DNA of 64,000 nt, from assembly GCA_016946835.1 (NCBI GenBank), contig JACVTC010000059.1, positions 722,001 to 786,000 on the forward strand, written 5' to 3'. The stretch comes from Neocallimastix lanati (nom. inval.) (Eukaryota; Neocallimastigomycota; Neocallimastigomycetes; Neocallimastigales; Neocallimastigaceae). Below are positions 27,735-38,730 of this stretch, one piece after another; the first letter of the stretch is position 1; each line of letters begins with the position of its first letter. The notes beneath the pieces were generated by a model that made no database searches, was not told where the DNA came from, and saw only the letters and a list, made by a program, of their open reading frames with translations. The position numbers were made by a program, and so were the translations under genes.

Positions 27735-29385
27735 TTTTTTTTTATTTTATTTAATTTTATTTTATTCAATCTGTACTTATATTCATATTCTACTCTTTAT
27801 TTTATTTTTATTTTATTTTATTTTATTTTATTTTATTTTATTCAATCTGTTCTTTATATTCATATTCAATATTTATTTTATTTTATTTTATTTTATTTTA
27901 TTTTATTTTATTTTATTTTATTTTATTTTATTTTATTTTATTTTATTCAATCTGTTCTTTATATTCATATTCAATATTTATTTTATTTTATTTTATTTTA
28001 TTTTATTTTATTTTATTTTATTTTATTTTATTTTATTTTATTTTATTTTATTTTATTTTATTTTATTCAATCTGTTCTTTATATTCATATTCAATATTTA
28101 TTTTATTTTATTTTATTTTATTTTATTTTATTTTATTTTATTTTATTTTATTTTATTTTATTTTATTTTATTTTATTTTATTTTATTTATTTATTTTATT
28201 TTATTTTATTTTATTTTATTTTATTTATTTATTTTATTTTATTTATTTATTTTATTTTATTTTATTTTATTTTATTTTATTTTATTTTATTTTATTTTAT
28301 TTTATTTTATTTTATTTTATTTTATTTTATTTTATTTTATTTTATTTTATTTTATTTTATTTTATTTTATTTTATTTTATTTTATTTTATTTTATTTTAT
28401 TTTATTTTATTTTATTTTATTTTATTTTATTTTATTTTATTTTATTTTATTCAATCTGTACTTATATTCATATTCTACTCTTTATTTTATTTTATTTTAT
28501 TTTATTTTATTTTATTTTATTCAATCTGTACTTATATTCATATTCTACTCTTTATTTTATTTTATTTTATTTTATTTTATTTTATTTTATTCAATCTGTA
28601 CTTATATTCATATTCTACTCTTTATTTTATTTTATTTTATTTTATTTTATTTTATTTTATTTTATTTTATTTTATTTTATTTTATTTTATTTATTTTATT
28701 TTATTTTATTCAATCTGTACTTATATTCATATTCTACTCTTTATTTTATTTTATTTTATTTTATTTTATTTTATTTTATTTTATTTTATTTTATTTTATT
28801 TTATTTTATTTTATTTTATTTATTTTATTTTATTTTATTTTATTTTATTTTATTTTATTTTATTCAATCTGTACTTATATTTATATTCTACTATTTATTT
28901 TATTTTATTTTATTTTATTTTATTTTATTTTATTTTATTTTATTTTATTTTATTTTATTTTATTTTATTTTATTTTATTTTATTTTATTTTATTTTATTT
29001 TATTTTATTCAATCTGTACTTATATTTATATTCTACTATTTATTTTATTTTATTTTATTTTATTTTATTTTATTTTATTCAATCTGTACTTATATTTATA
29101 TTCTACTATTTATTTTATTTTATTTTATTTTATTTTATTTTATTTTATTTTATTTTATTTTATTTTATTTTATTTTATTTTATTTTATTTTATTTTATTT
29201 TATTTTATTTTATTTTATTTTATTTTATTTTATTTTATTTTATTTTATTTTATTTTATTCAATCTGTACTTATATTTATATTCTACTATTTATTTTATTT
29301 TATTTTATTTTATTTTATTTTATTCAATCTGTACTTATATTTATATTCTACTATTTATTTTATTTTATTTTATTTTTTCATTTTC
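27735..29385. repeat. 1.65-kb compound (TTTTA)n satellite with about 13 islands
   Basis: Long TTTTA arrays punctuated by islands of about 30 bp that all start TTCAATCTGT. Three island variants occur in blocks: one type A (CTGTACTTATATTCATATTC) near 27768; three type B (CTGTTCTTTATATTCATATT) near 27842, 27947 and 28067; four type A near 28450-28710; five type C (CTGTACTTATATTTATATTC) from about 28863 to 29325. TTTA variants interrupt the array near 28180-28250. Two very long overlapping open frames across it are repeat artefacts. Confidence 0.95.
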
Positions 29386-29488
29386 AAATAACATAATTCC
29401 ATGTATATTAAAAAATAAAATATTATAATTAAAAATTTCATTTATATTTAAATATAGTGTATTATATAATAAATATTGCTAGTAAAGT

Positions 29489-29503
29489 TTTAAATAAAAA
29501 GAT
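29489..29503. repeat. Left target-site duplication of LINE copy 1
   Basis: TTTAAATAAAAAGAT; the identical 15-mer follows the poly-A tail at 30778-30792. Confidence 0.85.
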
Positions 29504-30736
29504 GACTATATTAGACATAATTCTACTATGAGTACTTATACTTTTTCTCTATATATAAGCACCCCCCCTATTGCTGGTATCTGCGCAGCCTTATAGATTA
29601 AATCATTTGCAAAATGGAGTAATCAAATTGTATTATAAAGGATCTTATTAAATCTATTTCCAAAATGCCTTATTATTCCTGGACTAAAGAATCTAGAACA
29701 CTGTATAAAAAAATCAAAAAATATTAATATGTAAAATATGACGATATTTTAGAACGTTACTGGAAATCAGTTTGCAAATTTCAAGGTATTAAAGGTCAAA
29801 ACTACGATTGTAATAAGTTCTCAAACAATAAAGCTATTATTATGCTTAGCTAAAATATCCCCAATTCAACTTAGGATTTTCGTGGATTATACGTTTACGC
29901 TGTGGTTATAAATACAATACTAATATTGCTATTAGAATGGGTAGAATTTCAGAAGATTGTCCCAAGTCTTACCCCTGTTGTGGCGAAGGTAATCAATCTT
30001 TTGAACATTGGATTTTTAAATGCGATGCTCTTGCATCTTTTAGATGGAATTCTTTAAATTTCATCGATGATATCTATGTTTTATTCCTTAGGAATATTGA
30101 GCGTTTAATCCTCTTTCTTCCTATGACTCTATTTCTGATTTTGAAGATTATATCAATCATTATATATGCTTGTTCCTTCTTGGTGGGACTTTAGTTTTAA
30201 ATGAGCTACATTTCGATAGTAGGGAACAGACTCAATTAAATGAACTACTTTTCAAAGGTTCATCTGAGTCACCTGTTCCAAAAATTGTGGGCTTGGCGGA
30301 ATTCTTAACAAGGACAATACCTATTATAAGTAGTTCGTTTGAGCTATTATTTGATAGGTATTGTAAAATACCAAACTTAAACAAGAGCATCGACGTCGTA
30401 CTGATAAGGCATAATGATAATACAGGATCATCATCTATTTCTACGAAGGGTGAATCTCGCCCTGGTAGTTCAATAAATGATGAATCCGGGGAGAGTTTAG
30501 TGGACACCACACTATCTTTTTTAAAGATGTTACTTCTAGGTTTTATTTCTTTTTTATTTGCTAGGAAGGGAAAAATTCACGCATAGTATAACTTGCCAAA
30601 ATACATAGTATTTTTGAGCTTTTTTATTTTCTATTTTTTAAATTTTTTTTTATTTTCAATTTTAAATGTACTTTTCACCTACATGTATTATTTATAATAA
30701 AATTAATAAAGTTATGGAAGTGTATTCTCTTCTCTG

Positions 30737-30777
<41 letters not shown>
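29504..30777 (+). mobile_element. 5'-truncated non-LTR retrotransposon (LINE), copy 1
   Basis: A 1,274-bp insertion bounded by a perfect 15-bp target-site duplication and ending in a run of 38 A. The coding remains match the 3' end of a LINE reverse-transcriptase ORF: KSYWKSVCKF-type basic segment upstream (broken by stops), then FSWIIRLRCGYKYNTNIAIR and the terminal zinc motif CPKSYPCCGEGNQSFEHWIF followed by KC (about 29855-30030). Downstream an open stretch at 30170-30586 (GTLVLNELHFDSREQTQLNE onward) is of unknown function. The last 40 bases before the tail (GGAAGTGTATTCTCTTCTCT, GTCT) define a 3' end shared with three other insertions in this window. In-frame stops show that this copy cannot encode an intact enzyme. 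Confidence 0.85.
30170..30586 (+). pseudogene. 3' open frame of LINE copy 1 (function unknown)
   Basis: 138 codons after the zinc motif of the LINE, probably the C-terminal end of its polyprotein after a frame change. A hydrophobic C-terminus (LLLGFISFLFARKGK) is visible. A decayed homologous stretch is at 43760-44230, so the sequence belongs to the element and is not a host gene. Confidence 0.5.
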
Positions 30778-30780
<3 letters not shown>

Positions 30781-30947
30781 AAATAAAAAGATAAAAATAA
30801 AAATTATTTATTGAATAATAATTTTTTTTAATTAAAATATAAACACATATACATATAAAGATTATGTATAATATATTTTTCACCATTAATAAATAATTAT
30901 CATTTTGTTTAATTTTTAAAAAGCTTTATTATATATATGAAAATTTT

Positions 30948-32156
30948 GGGAGAGTTGCATTTCCCCAGATTGCATTTCCCCAAGTTGAAATACCCCAAGT
31001 TGCATTTCGACAAGTGGCTTATTGATATAAATAAATGAATAAATAAATAAATAAAAATTCAAAATAATTTTTTTAATAAATAAAAATTCAAAATAATTTT
31101 TTTAAACTTGTTTTTATTATATTTTATAATTAATTATAGATATTTTTTAAAATAAAATAATTATTAATAATATTTAATTATAAAAATAAATTTAATTATA
31201 AAGATATATTTTAATATTTTGTAAAAAAATAATATCATAACAATATTTTAATTATATAAATATATTTTTAAAATAATAATATTTTATCATAAAAATATAT
31301 TTTAATGTTTTTAGGCTAACCTAATCTAATAAAGATTAAAAATACTTTAATAATTATTGTATTTATTCATTTATTCTCTTTTTAAAATAATTTTTACTAT
31401 TAAAAAAATTATTATTATATATTTTAATATTTCGTAAAATAGTAATAAAATAATTATTTATAATATTTAATTATAAAAATATATTTAATTATAAAGATAT
31501 ATATTTAATATTTTGAAAATAATATTATAACAATATTTTAATTATAAAAATATATTTTTAAAATAATAATATTTTATCATAAAAATATATATTAATGTTC
31601 TTAAGCTAACCTAATCTAATAAAGATTAAAAATACTTTAATAATTATTATAATTTTATATTTATTTTTATATTTAATAACTATTATAATTTTCATCGTTA
31701 TTATAAAAATATTATTATTGATGTTTCTGTAATTATTGCTACAGTTTATATTATTTATTTATTATTTATTATATATTATTTATTATTAATTTGTAAAATA
31801 CTATAAGAAAAACTTTTTACATTTTTCTTAAGTAGGTAAATATTATTTTTATTAATTCATTTATATATATATTTGCAAATAATATTAATATTATTTATAA
31901 TTTAATCGTCATTATTATTATTAATGACAATCCTTTTATAATTATAGCAATAATGTTTATATTATTATTTTTTTTTATTAATTATATTACTATATTGTTT
32001 ATTTTATTATTATTATTTTTTTTTTATTTATTATTTATCAATTTATTATTTATTTAAACAGATATTTGTAAAGCTATTTATATATGAAAAAAAATTTTTT
32101 AATATTTAAATATTTACTTCAAAAATATAAATACATCAATGTTGAAAATATTAATT

Positions 32157-32196
<40 letters not shown>

Positions 32197-32304
32197 TAAT
32201 TCTCAATTTGGCGAAATGCAACCTGGCGAAATGCCACATTTTTTAATACGCCACATGATTTCAAAAAATTGGCGAAATGCAACCTGGCGAAATGCACCAC
32301 ACCC
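30948..32304 (+). mobile_element. hAT-like DNA transposon, copy C (1.36 kb, non-coding)
   Basis: It starts GGGAGAGTTGCATTTCCCC and ends GGCGAAATGCACCACACCC, giving a 19-bp imperfect terminal inverted repeat. GAAAATTT lies at its left border, at the junction with copy D and at the right border of copy D, consistent with an 8-bp (or 9-bp) target duplication. Subterminal TTTCCCCA and TTTCGCCA motifs cluster within about 120 bp of each end. The interior (31040-32160) is very AT-rich, contains two direct repeats of about 200 bp and no coding frame. Confidence 0.78.
31155..31650. repeat. Internal tandem duplication in copy C
   Basis: Segments about 31155-31360 and 31450-31650 are near-identical, including TTAAGCTAACCTAATCTAAT (or TTAGGCTAACC) then AAAGATTAAAAATACTTTAA. 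Confidence 0.8.
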
Positions 32305-32312
32305 GAAAATTT

Positions 32313-32617
32313 GGGAGAGTTGCATTTCCCCAAATTGCATTTCGCCAGGTTGTATTTCGACAAGTGGCGTAGTATTAAAATGTTGCATTTCGCCAGGTTG
32401 CATTTCGACAAGTAGAGTATTGATATAAATAAATGAATAAATAAATAAATATTAATTCAAAATATTTTTTTTTAAAATTGTTTTTATGCGATATTAATAA
32501 TATTTAATTTAATTTATTGATTTATTTATTTATTTAATAATTTTCAATTTGGCGAAATGCCACATTTTTTAATACGCCACATGCTTTCAAAAAAATTGGC
32601 GAAATGCCCCACACCCC
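32313..32617 (+). mobile_element. hAT-like miniature element, copy D (305 bp)
   Basis: It abuts copy C with only GAAAATTT between them. It begins GGGAGAGTTGCATTTCCCC and ends GCGAAATGCCCCACACCCC, followed by GAAAATTTT. Its sequence matches the reverse complement of copy A. At least six TTTCG(C/A)CA-type motifs are present, mostly as pairs in the two ends, with an AAAT/ATTT core. No coding capacity. Confidence 0.82.
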
Positions 32618-32626
32618 GAAAATTTT

Positions 32627-32658
32627 ATTATTTTTTCATAAATTTCTATTCTGAATGA

Positions 32659-32690
<32 letters not shown>

Positions 32691-33194
32691 TTATAATATT
32701 ATTTTAGAAAGTATATCTTAGCATTTATTTTAATTATTTATTAATACATAATTAAAATAGTATTAAATATATGCTATATAAAATAGTGTTAATAATCACC
32801 ATATTTTTGTATATGTTTTTGAACTATATTTTTTTTGATATTTTAATTTACTTGTGTTAATCTAACCATTTTGCTTAAAATGGAGTTACACCAAAGTTTT
32901 GATAGTAAAACACTAAATAAATTATTGTTAATAAATATTTTATTATAATTTTAATAATATTATAATATATAATTAATTTATATATTATATTATAGTATAA
33001 TAATATAATTAATTATAACATAAATAATTAGTATATCGTTTATATAAATTTTTGTTATAAAAAAAAAACTAAAATTTAAATAAATATTAAATTTTAATTT
33101 TCATTAAGAGAATTAATTATTTATATATAATATTTATTTATAATATTTGAATAATAATTTACTTTTTTTCCTAAAAAAAAGTACAAAAATTAAG
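32627..33194. other. Upstream flank of CHMP7
   Basis: AT-rich with a poly-T run at about 32668-32690; no gene or defined promoter element is visible. Confidence 0.6.
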
Positions 33195-35196
33195 ATGAAC
33201 AATAAAAAAATTCAAGAGTTTTTAAAAAAAAATATTCCAGAATGGTCTGATGAAGAACGTATACAAACACTATTTACAGCATTTCGTGAAATTAAAGATG
33301 AAAATTATGATACATTTATAGAATCCAATAATGATAAAGTTTTTTTTTGGAAAAATGTTATATTTTTGGTTCAACAAGAAAAACTTCTAAATCAAAATGA
33401 TAATGTATTAACTTTTCCAGGAAAGAATTTAGATCAATTTTTTTGTCGTAATGGTTTAACACCTTCATGTATTGGCTCTGTTATAGTAAGTTATAATTAT
33501 AATTATTTAATTTGTTATAAATATTATATTTATAATTGTTATTTTTTTGTAATATGGTTTCTTTCTTTCTTTATTTTTTGTTACTAAAAAGAATGAATTG
33601 GAGAATAAAAGAGAAGTAATGGAAGTTAATTCATATAGAAATCCACCTGGTTGGAAATTAAATTTACTCAAATTTGTCTTCAGTCCTGTAACATGGGGCT
33701 TTTCAAAATTAATAGGCAGTAGTAATGATACATCCGAATTAAAAGATGTCACTTATATTAATATATCAATTCTTAAGGTAATTATTTATTAGAAAAATTA
33801 AATTTATTAAATTTATTAAATTTAAAATTTTAAGTTAACTTTTAAAGAATGAGTAGTATTGATTTTAATTGTTTATTTTTATTATATTTATTTATTATAA
33901 TTTTATTAATTAGCAATTATGTGAAAAAATTCTTAAATTACATTATAGTTTAAATTTTTATAAAATTGATAATTTAATTACAAAATCTGAATTTATAAAT
34001 AAATATAGAAATACCAATTTAAAAGAAAAAGAATTAAATTTATCTGAATCTGACATTGATTTAATATTAATAGAATTACAAAGAACGAATAGTATTAATT
34101 TATTAATACATGACAATATAACAGTAAGTTCTAATTTATTATATTATATTATTTATATATATTTAATATGTTAAATGAAATTTAAATAAATAAATATTTG
34201 AAAGATGATAAAATTTAAAGAAAAGAATGACAAAAACAAATCTATTCTATTTACTAGTAGTGATATAAATGTATTAAAATTAAAGAATTCAATTGAAATT
34301 ATTTTAAAACAAGTTGAGCAGGATGAATCTAAGAAAGATGGGTAAACTATAATATTTATATATGTATATATAGATTTTAATTGATTTTATGAACCAATTA
34401 TTATTATTATATTTTTTTATTTGATATTTACATATGTAATTGTATTATAAAAATAATTATGTATAGTATTCAAGACAAAGTGAAGGAATGCATCAAAAAT
34501 AAGCAAAAAGTTAAGGCTTTGTATTTATTGAAAGAGAAAAAAATTGTTCAACAATTTATTGAAAAGAAAATGTCATCCTATAACACATTACAAAATATAT
34601 TATTAAAAATTCAATCTTGTGAGAATGATAATGATGTATATATATTTATATTTTTATGATATAAAATATTTTTATTTATTATATTATTATTTATTTATTA
34701 TTTTATTCATATATATATATTATTATTTTTTTTTTATTTTTGGGTTTATTATTAATTATAATTTTATTTTGTTATTTTGTTATTTTAATAAAATTAATAG
34801 ATATTAAATGCAATGAAATTGGGCTCAGATACATTAAAACAATATATTGAAGAAAAAGACTTGTCTGTTGATAGAATCGATGACGTATTCTCATATATTG
34901 AAAATACTCTTATGGACTTTGATGAAATTGAATCAGCTATTAAACAAAATCAATCACTTACTCATCCAAGCGATGAAGAATTTGAAGATGAATTTAATAA
35001 ATTACTTAAGGAAGAAACTCAAGAATCTAATAAACCTATTGAAGATAACAAAAATACTATTGAAGAATCAATATCTTCTGAAACTACAAAAATTAATGGA
35101 TCAAACATGTCCTTAGATTCTGCTTTAAATGAAGAAGAAAAGGATGAAAAAGAAGATATTGAATTAGAAGAAAAAATGATTAAATTGGCTATCTAA
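33195..35196 (+). CDS. CHMP7: CHMP7, ESCRT-III/ESCRT-II hybrid protein
   Basis: Nuclear-envelope ESCRT component that recruits ESCRT-III for membrane sealing. Six exons: 33195-33485, 33592-33777, 33914-34123, 34205-34341, 34467-34635, 34801-35196; all junctions phase to give 462 residues (about 450 in animals). The N-terminal winged-helix half (MNNKKIQEFLKKNIPEWSDE onward) carries the CHMP7 membrane-binding signature NPPGWKLNLLKFVFSPVTWG and FSKLIGSS (about residues 110-140). The C-terminal Snf7-like half has KVKECIKNKQKVKALYLLKE, a coiled coil, MKLGSDTLKQYI, and an acidic tail with helical MIT-interacting potential ending EEKMIKLAI. An in-frame ATG at 33147 would add 16 residues, but family homology begins after the later ATG, which I prefer. 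It is convergent with PPP1R11. Confidence 0.93.
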
Positions 35197-35282
35197 ATAT
35201 CATAATAATTTAATTTATATGTATTATTAGTTATATAATAAACAAATAAACAAATAAACAAACAAACAAACAAACAAACAAA

Positions 35283-35313
<31 letters not shown>

Positions 35314-35807
35314 ATAGTAATAGTTAACAAATACTAATATTTTAAATCAGAAAATTTTTTTAAACGAACTTTCACATTTTTGAAGAATTTAATATTAATT
35401 TCAATTACATATTTATTTAATATATAAATAAACATATTTATCTTTCATTTTTTCTTTTAAGTTTTAATTAATAATATTACATTTTAATATAACTCCATTG
35501 CTATAGTAAAATAAATATAATAATAATTTTTTATATATTATATTAATTTTGCATAAATAAAACAAAATGAAATAATATGAGTAATTAAATATAAAGTTAA
35601 TAAACAACCAAATAAATAAATGAATAAATAGAAAATACTTAGCATAAATAATATAAAGAAATTAAAATAAATAGGATTTAGAAATAAAGAAATATTTAAT
35701 TTATTTTTTTTTTTTTAATAATTAAAAATTGATATTTATTATTTGGAACTTTGGAATAGTTTTATATTGATATAAAATAAATAATATATATATAGAGATT
35801 TTTGGAA
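35197..35807. other. Convergent intergenic region with (CAAA)n and poly-A
   Basis: Lies between the 3' ends of CHMP7 and PPP1R11. An array of AAAC/AAAT units at 35238-35285 runs into about 30 A residues. No gene seen. Confidence 0.65.
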
Positions 35808-36429
35808 TTAATGATGATGACAACAACCACCTTTTTTCTTTTCGTTTTTTCCTTTTCTATTATATTTTGGTTGTCTTTCATATGCATTGGGCATATTGTC
35901 ATCAGAATCAGAATCGGAACTTGATTCAGAAGAAGATTCATCAAATAATCTTTGCTTATGATATATACAACAAACTATTTTATTTTATTTTTATGATTGT
36001 ACAGTATAAAATTTTTAAAATTAAAATAAAAAAAAAAAAAAATTATTGATATTTTTATTTTTTTATAATTTGCTAGTATATATTTATATATACATTTAAA
36101 ATTAAATATATATATATATATATATATCATTAAAGGGATATAATTTTTGTTATTGTTTTAATTATTTGAACATTATTATAAAAATATTAATTTTTTAAAT
36201 AAAACTAATATAAATAATTTTTATAAAACATACTTTTTGATTTTTTTTTCCCCATATTTTCATTATCGATAGTTTCATTTGTCCATCTGACATGTCTTTC
36301 ATTTTCATCTTCACCATGTAAAATTAAAGTTCCAGCAATCGGGTTTTGATTTATTGTTGCATCCTCCTCAATAACTATAGTTTCTGTGGCTGTAGCCAAT
36401 TGATTTTGTAATTGATTTTCTTCTTCCAT
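35808..36429 (-). CDS. PPP1R11: PP1 regulatory inhibitor subunit 11 (inhibitor-3/Ypi1)
   Basis: Small, mostly disordered regulator of protein phosphatase 1. Two exons, 36234-36429 and 35808-35974, join to 120 residues. The RVxF-type docking site is HVRW in ENERHVRWTNETIDNENMGK (about residues 45-64), with the family-specific D-N-E-x-M-G. The second exon supplies CCIYHKQRLFDESSSE, the conserved cysteine-rich and acidic-serine block, and the C-terminus GGCCHHH keeps the Cys/His-rich tail. Animal members have a cysteine-based ubiquitin-ligase activity; whether this one does is unknown. Upstream it is divergent from IBTK. Confidence 0.93.
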
Positions 36430-36869
36430 TTTAAAAGTAATAGTTAGTAAAAACTTTATGAATATAGTTCCTTAGTTTATGTATTATTAACAATTAATAA
36501 TAAATATTTTTCAATATTATATAAATTATATAATTTTTTATATTGATTTAAATATTTAGTTGATATATAATTATTATTATTATGATTATTATTACTTTAA
36601 TATATGTATATTAAATAAAAAAAAAAAAATAAATATAATAAAAATAAATTTCAAAATAACTTTCTATATTTCTTTTTTATTTTTAATAATTGTATAATAA
36701 AAAATATTAAATAACGGTTATATGTATTTTTAAATATACATGATTTTATTATTTTAAAGTTTGTAAAAATAATAGTAATTTATTTTAAAAAATAAATTTA
36801 TTTATTTATTAAATAAATAAATAAAAAAAATATATGGAGAAATTAACTAACAATGAATGAATAATTGAT

Positions 36870-36950
36870 AGTCTACTCAGGTAGGTCTTCCATAACTGCT
36901 CAGATGAAGCGGAATGATAAAGAAATATCTGCCAATAAAATCTATTTAAA
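36870..36950. ncRNA. Candidate small RNA or regulatory island (unassigned)
   Basis: The only sequence of balanced composition in this 920-bp spacer. The reverse strand has two CTGAG stretches (D-box-like), but no good C box is found, so a C/D snoRNA is not established. Listed because it stands out from its flanks. Confidence 0.15.
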
Positions 36951-37164
36951 TCGTTATATTAATTATTTTTATAAATAAAAATTTAAATTAAATATAAAAA
37001 AAATTATTTATTAACATAATAAAAACATTTAAATTTTTAATTTATTTGTTCAATTTGTAATTTCTCTTTCATTTTTCATTCTTTAATAATTATTATAATA
37101 TTATTTTTTTATTATTTTTATTTTATTTTTTTCATTTAATTTAATGAATTAAAAATGCCATCGA

Positions 37165-37195
<31 letters not shown>

Positions 37196-37261
37196 CATTC
37201 GAAAAAAATAATATTAAATATATTTTCATATATTATTTCAATTTAAATAAGACAACTACAA

Positions 37262-37262
<1 letters not shown>

Positions 37263-37340
<78 letters not shown>
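37263..37340. repeat. (AAT)n array in the IBTK 5' leader
   Basis: About 26 AAT triplets ending roughly a dozen bases before the ATG; probably transcribed. Confidence 0.9.
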
Positions 37341-37352
37341 GAAGTTTAAGCA

Positions 37353-38590
37353 ATGTCCGATATTATTTATAAATGTGTTTTACAACATGATATAGATCAA
37401 TTACGTTCATTATTGAAAAAACAACCAAATTCAAAAGATGTAAATTACTATTCTTCCTTTACAGGTCAAACACCATTATTATTAGCATGCTCTCTTGATC
37501 AAAGAGATAGTTTACTTGCATTAATTCAATGTCCTTTAGTTAATGTTAATCTCCAAGATTTAGAAAGTAGATAATATTAAATAACTTAATATAATATTAT
37601 TTTTTAAATTTAAACATGATTATTGAAGTTTTTTCTTTAAATAAATAAATAAATAAATAAATATTTATTATTTTTATATTATACTAAAATTAATAACAGG
37701 TGGATATACTGCACTTCATTATTGTCTTTATAATGGGAAATTGCAGTATACTGTTGACATTTTAAAATTTCGAAGGGCAGATTGCAATTTAGCATTAAAA
37801 GATAAGGAAGGAATGACTTGTTTTGATTTATTAAGTTCTTCATTTAAAACACTTCAAAAAGTAAAAATTGATAATCATAAGTATAATATAAAAAAAAATG
37901 GTTCAAGTTTTGAATTATTAAATACAGAAAATATAAATTCAGATGCAGATACAGAATTAGAAGATGAAGATAAAAATTTAAATAATGTATTAGATTCAGA
38001 TTCAGATGGAAATTATAAAATTTCAGATGAAGAACTGTCAGATAAATTGGAAAATGAAGATTCTTTAAAATGCCAGCCTTCCATGAGTTTATGGACTTGG
38101 GGTTCAAATTCAAATTATGTATTAGGTCATAATAATACTGATAATAGAACAACACCTGAGAGTGTTAGTTTAGATTTACCTTTAAAAAATAATGATAAAA
38201 ATATACATTCAATTCAATTATTTACACCTTTAATTTATAAAACTGCTATGTCTAAATTCCACACTGCCACTAAAATTGGAAATGAAGTTCAATTATGTGG
38301 TATGTAATATGCTTTATAATTAAAAAAATAAAAATAAAAAAAAAAAAAAAAAAATCAAAATAATAATATATTTTTTAAATATATGTTAAATATATATAAG
38401 GTCATGGAAAAATTGGTCGACTTGGCTTTGGAAATGAGTCAACTCAGTTTAATTTAAAAACATTAAAAATAAATAATTGTCAAATTAAAGATTTTTCTGT
38501 TGGATATAATCATACACTTTTTATTGGAAATAATGGTGAGTTGTACAGTTGTGGTGATAATACATTTGGCCAATTAGGTAATTAATTATT

Positions 38591-38622
<32 letters not shown>

Positions 38623-38645
38623 AATTTTATAAAATGATGATAATT

Positions 38646-38682
<37 letters not shown>

Positions 38683-38691
38683 ATTATTAAG

Positions 38692-38730
<39 letters not shown>

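Larger units (their letters stand above)
36430..37352. promoter_or_regulatory. Divergent intergenic region of PPP1R11 and IBTK
   Basis: A 920-bp shared upstream region. A conspicuous island of mixed composition at about 36875-36945 contains CTACTCAGGTAGGTCTTCC and CTCAGATGAAGCGG and could be regulatory or a small RNA. A T run at about 37169-37194 and an AAT array of about 25 triplets (37263-37340) end a few bases before the IBTK start codon. Confidence 0.5.

Noticed and set aside
27670-29396. Two overlapping open frames of more than 550 codons
   Set aside because: They consist of repeated FILFY units produced by a TTTTA array. A 5-bp unit shifts frame every repeat and contains no stop on this strand.
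30170-30586. 138-codon frame as a host gene
   Set aside because: It lies inside the LINE insertion bounded by target duplications, and its decayed homologue is in a second LINE relic.
32084-32428. Open frames on both strands with Cys-Ile-Ser-Pro-Gly repeats
   Set aside because: They arise from the subterminal GGCGAAATGCA motifs of two transposon copies; the repeated peptide follows the DNA motif.
33147-33194. Upstream ATG for CHMP7
   Set aside because: Family similarity begins after the ATG at 33195, and the extra residues (LLFFLKKSTK) are not conserved; kept only as an alternative.
36870-36950. C/D-box snoRNA
   Set aside because: D-like CTGA motifs on the minus strand but no acceptable C box and no terminal stem; recorded only as an unassigned candidate.
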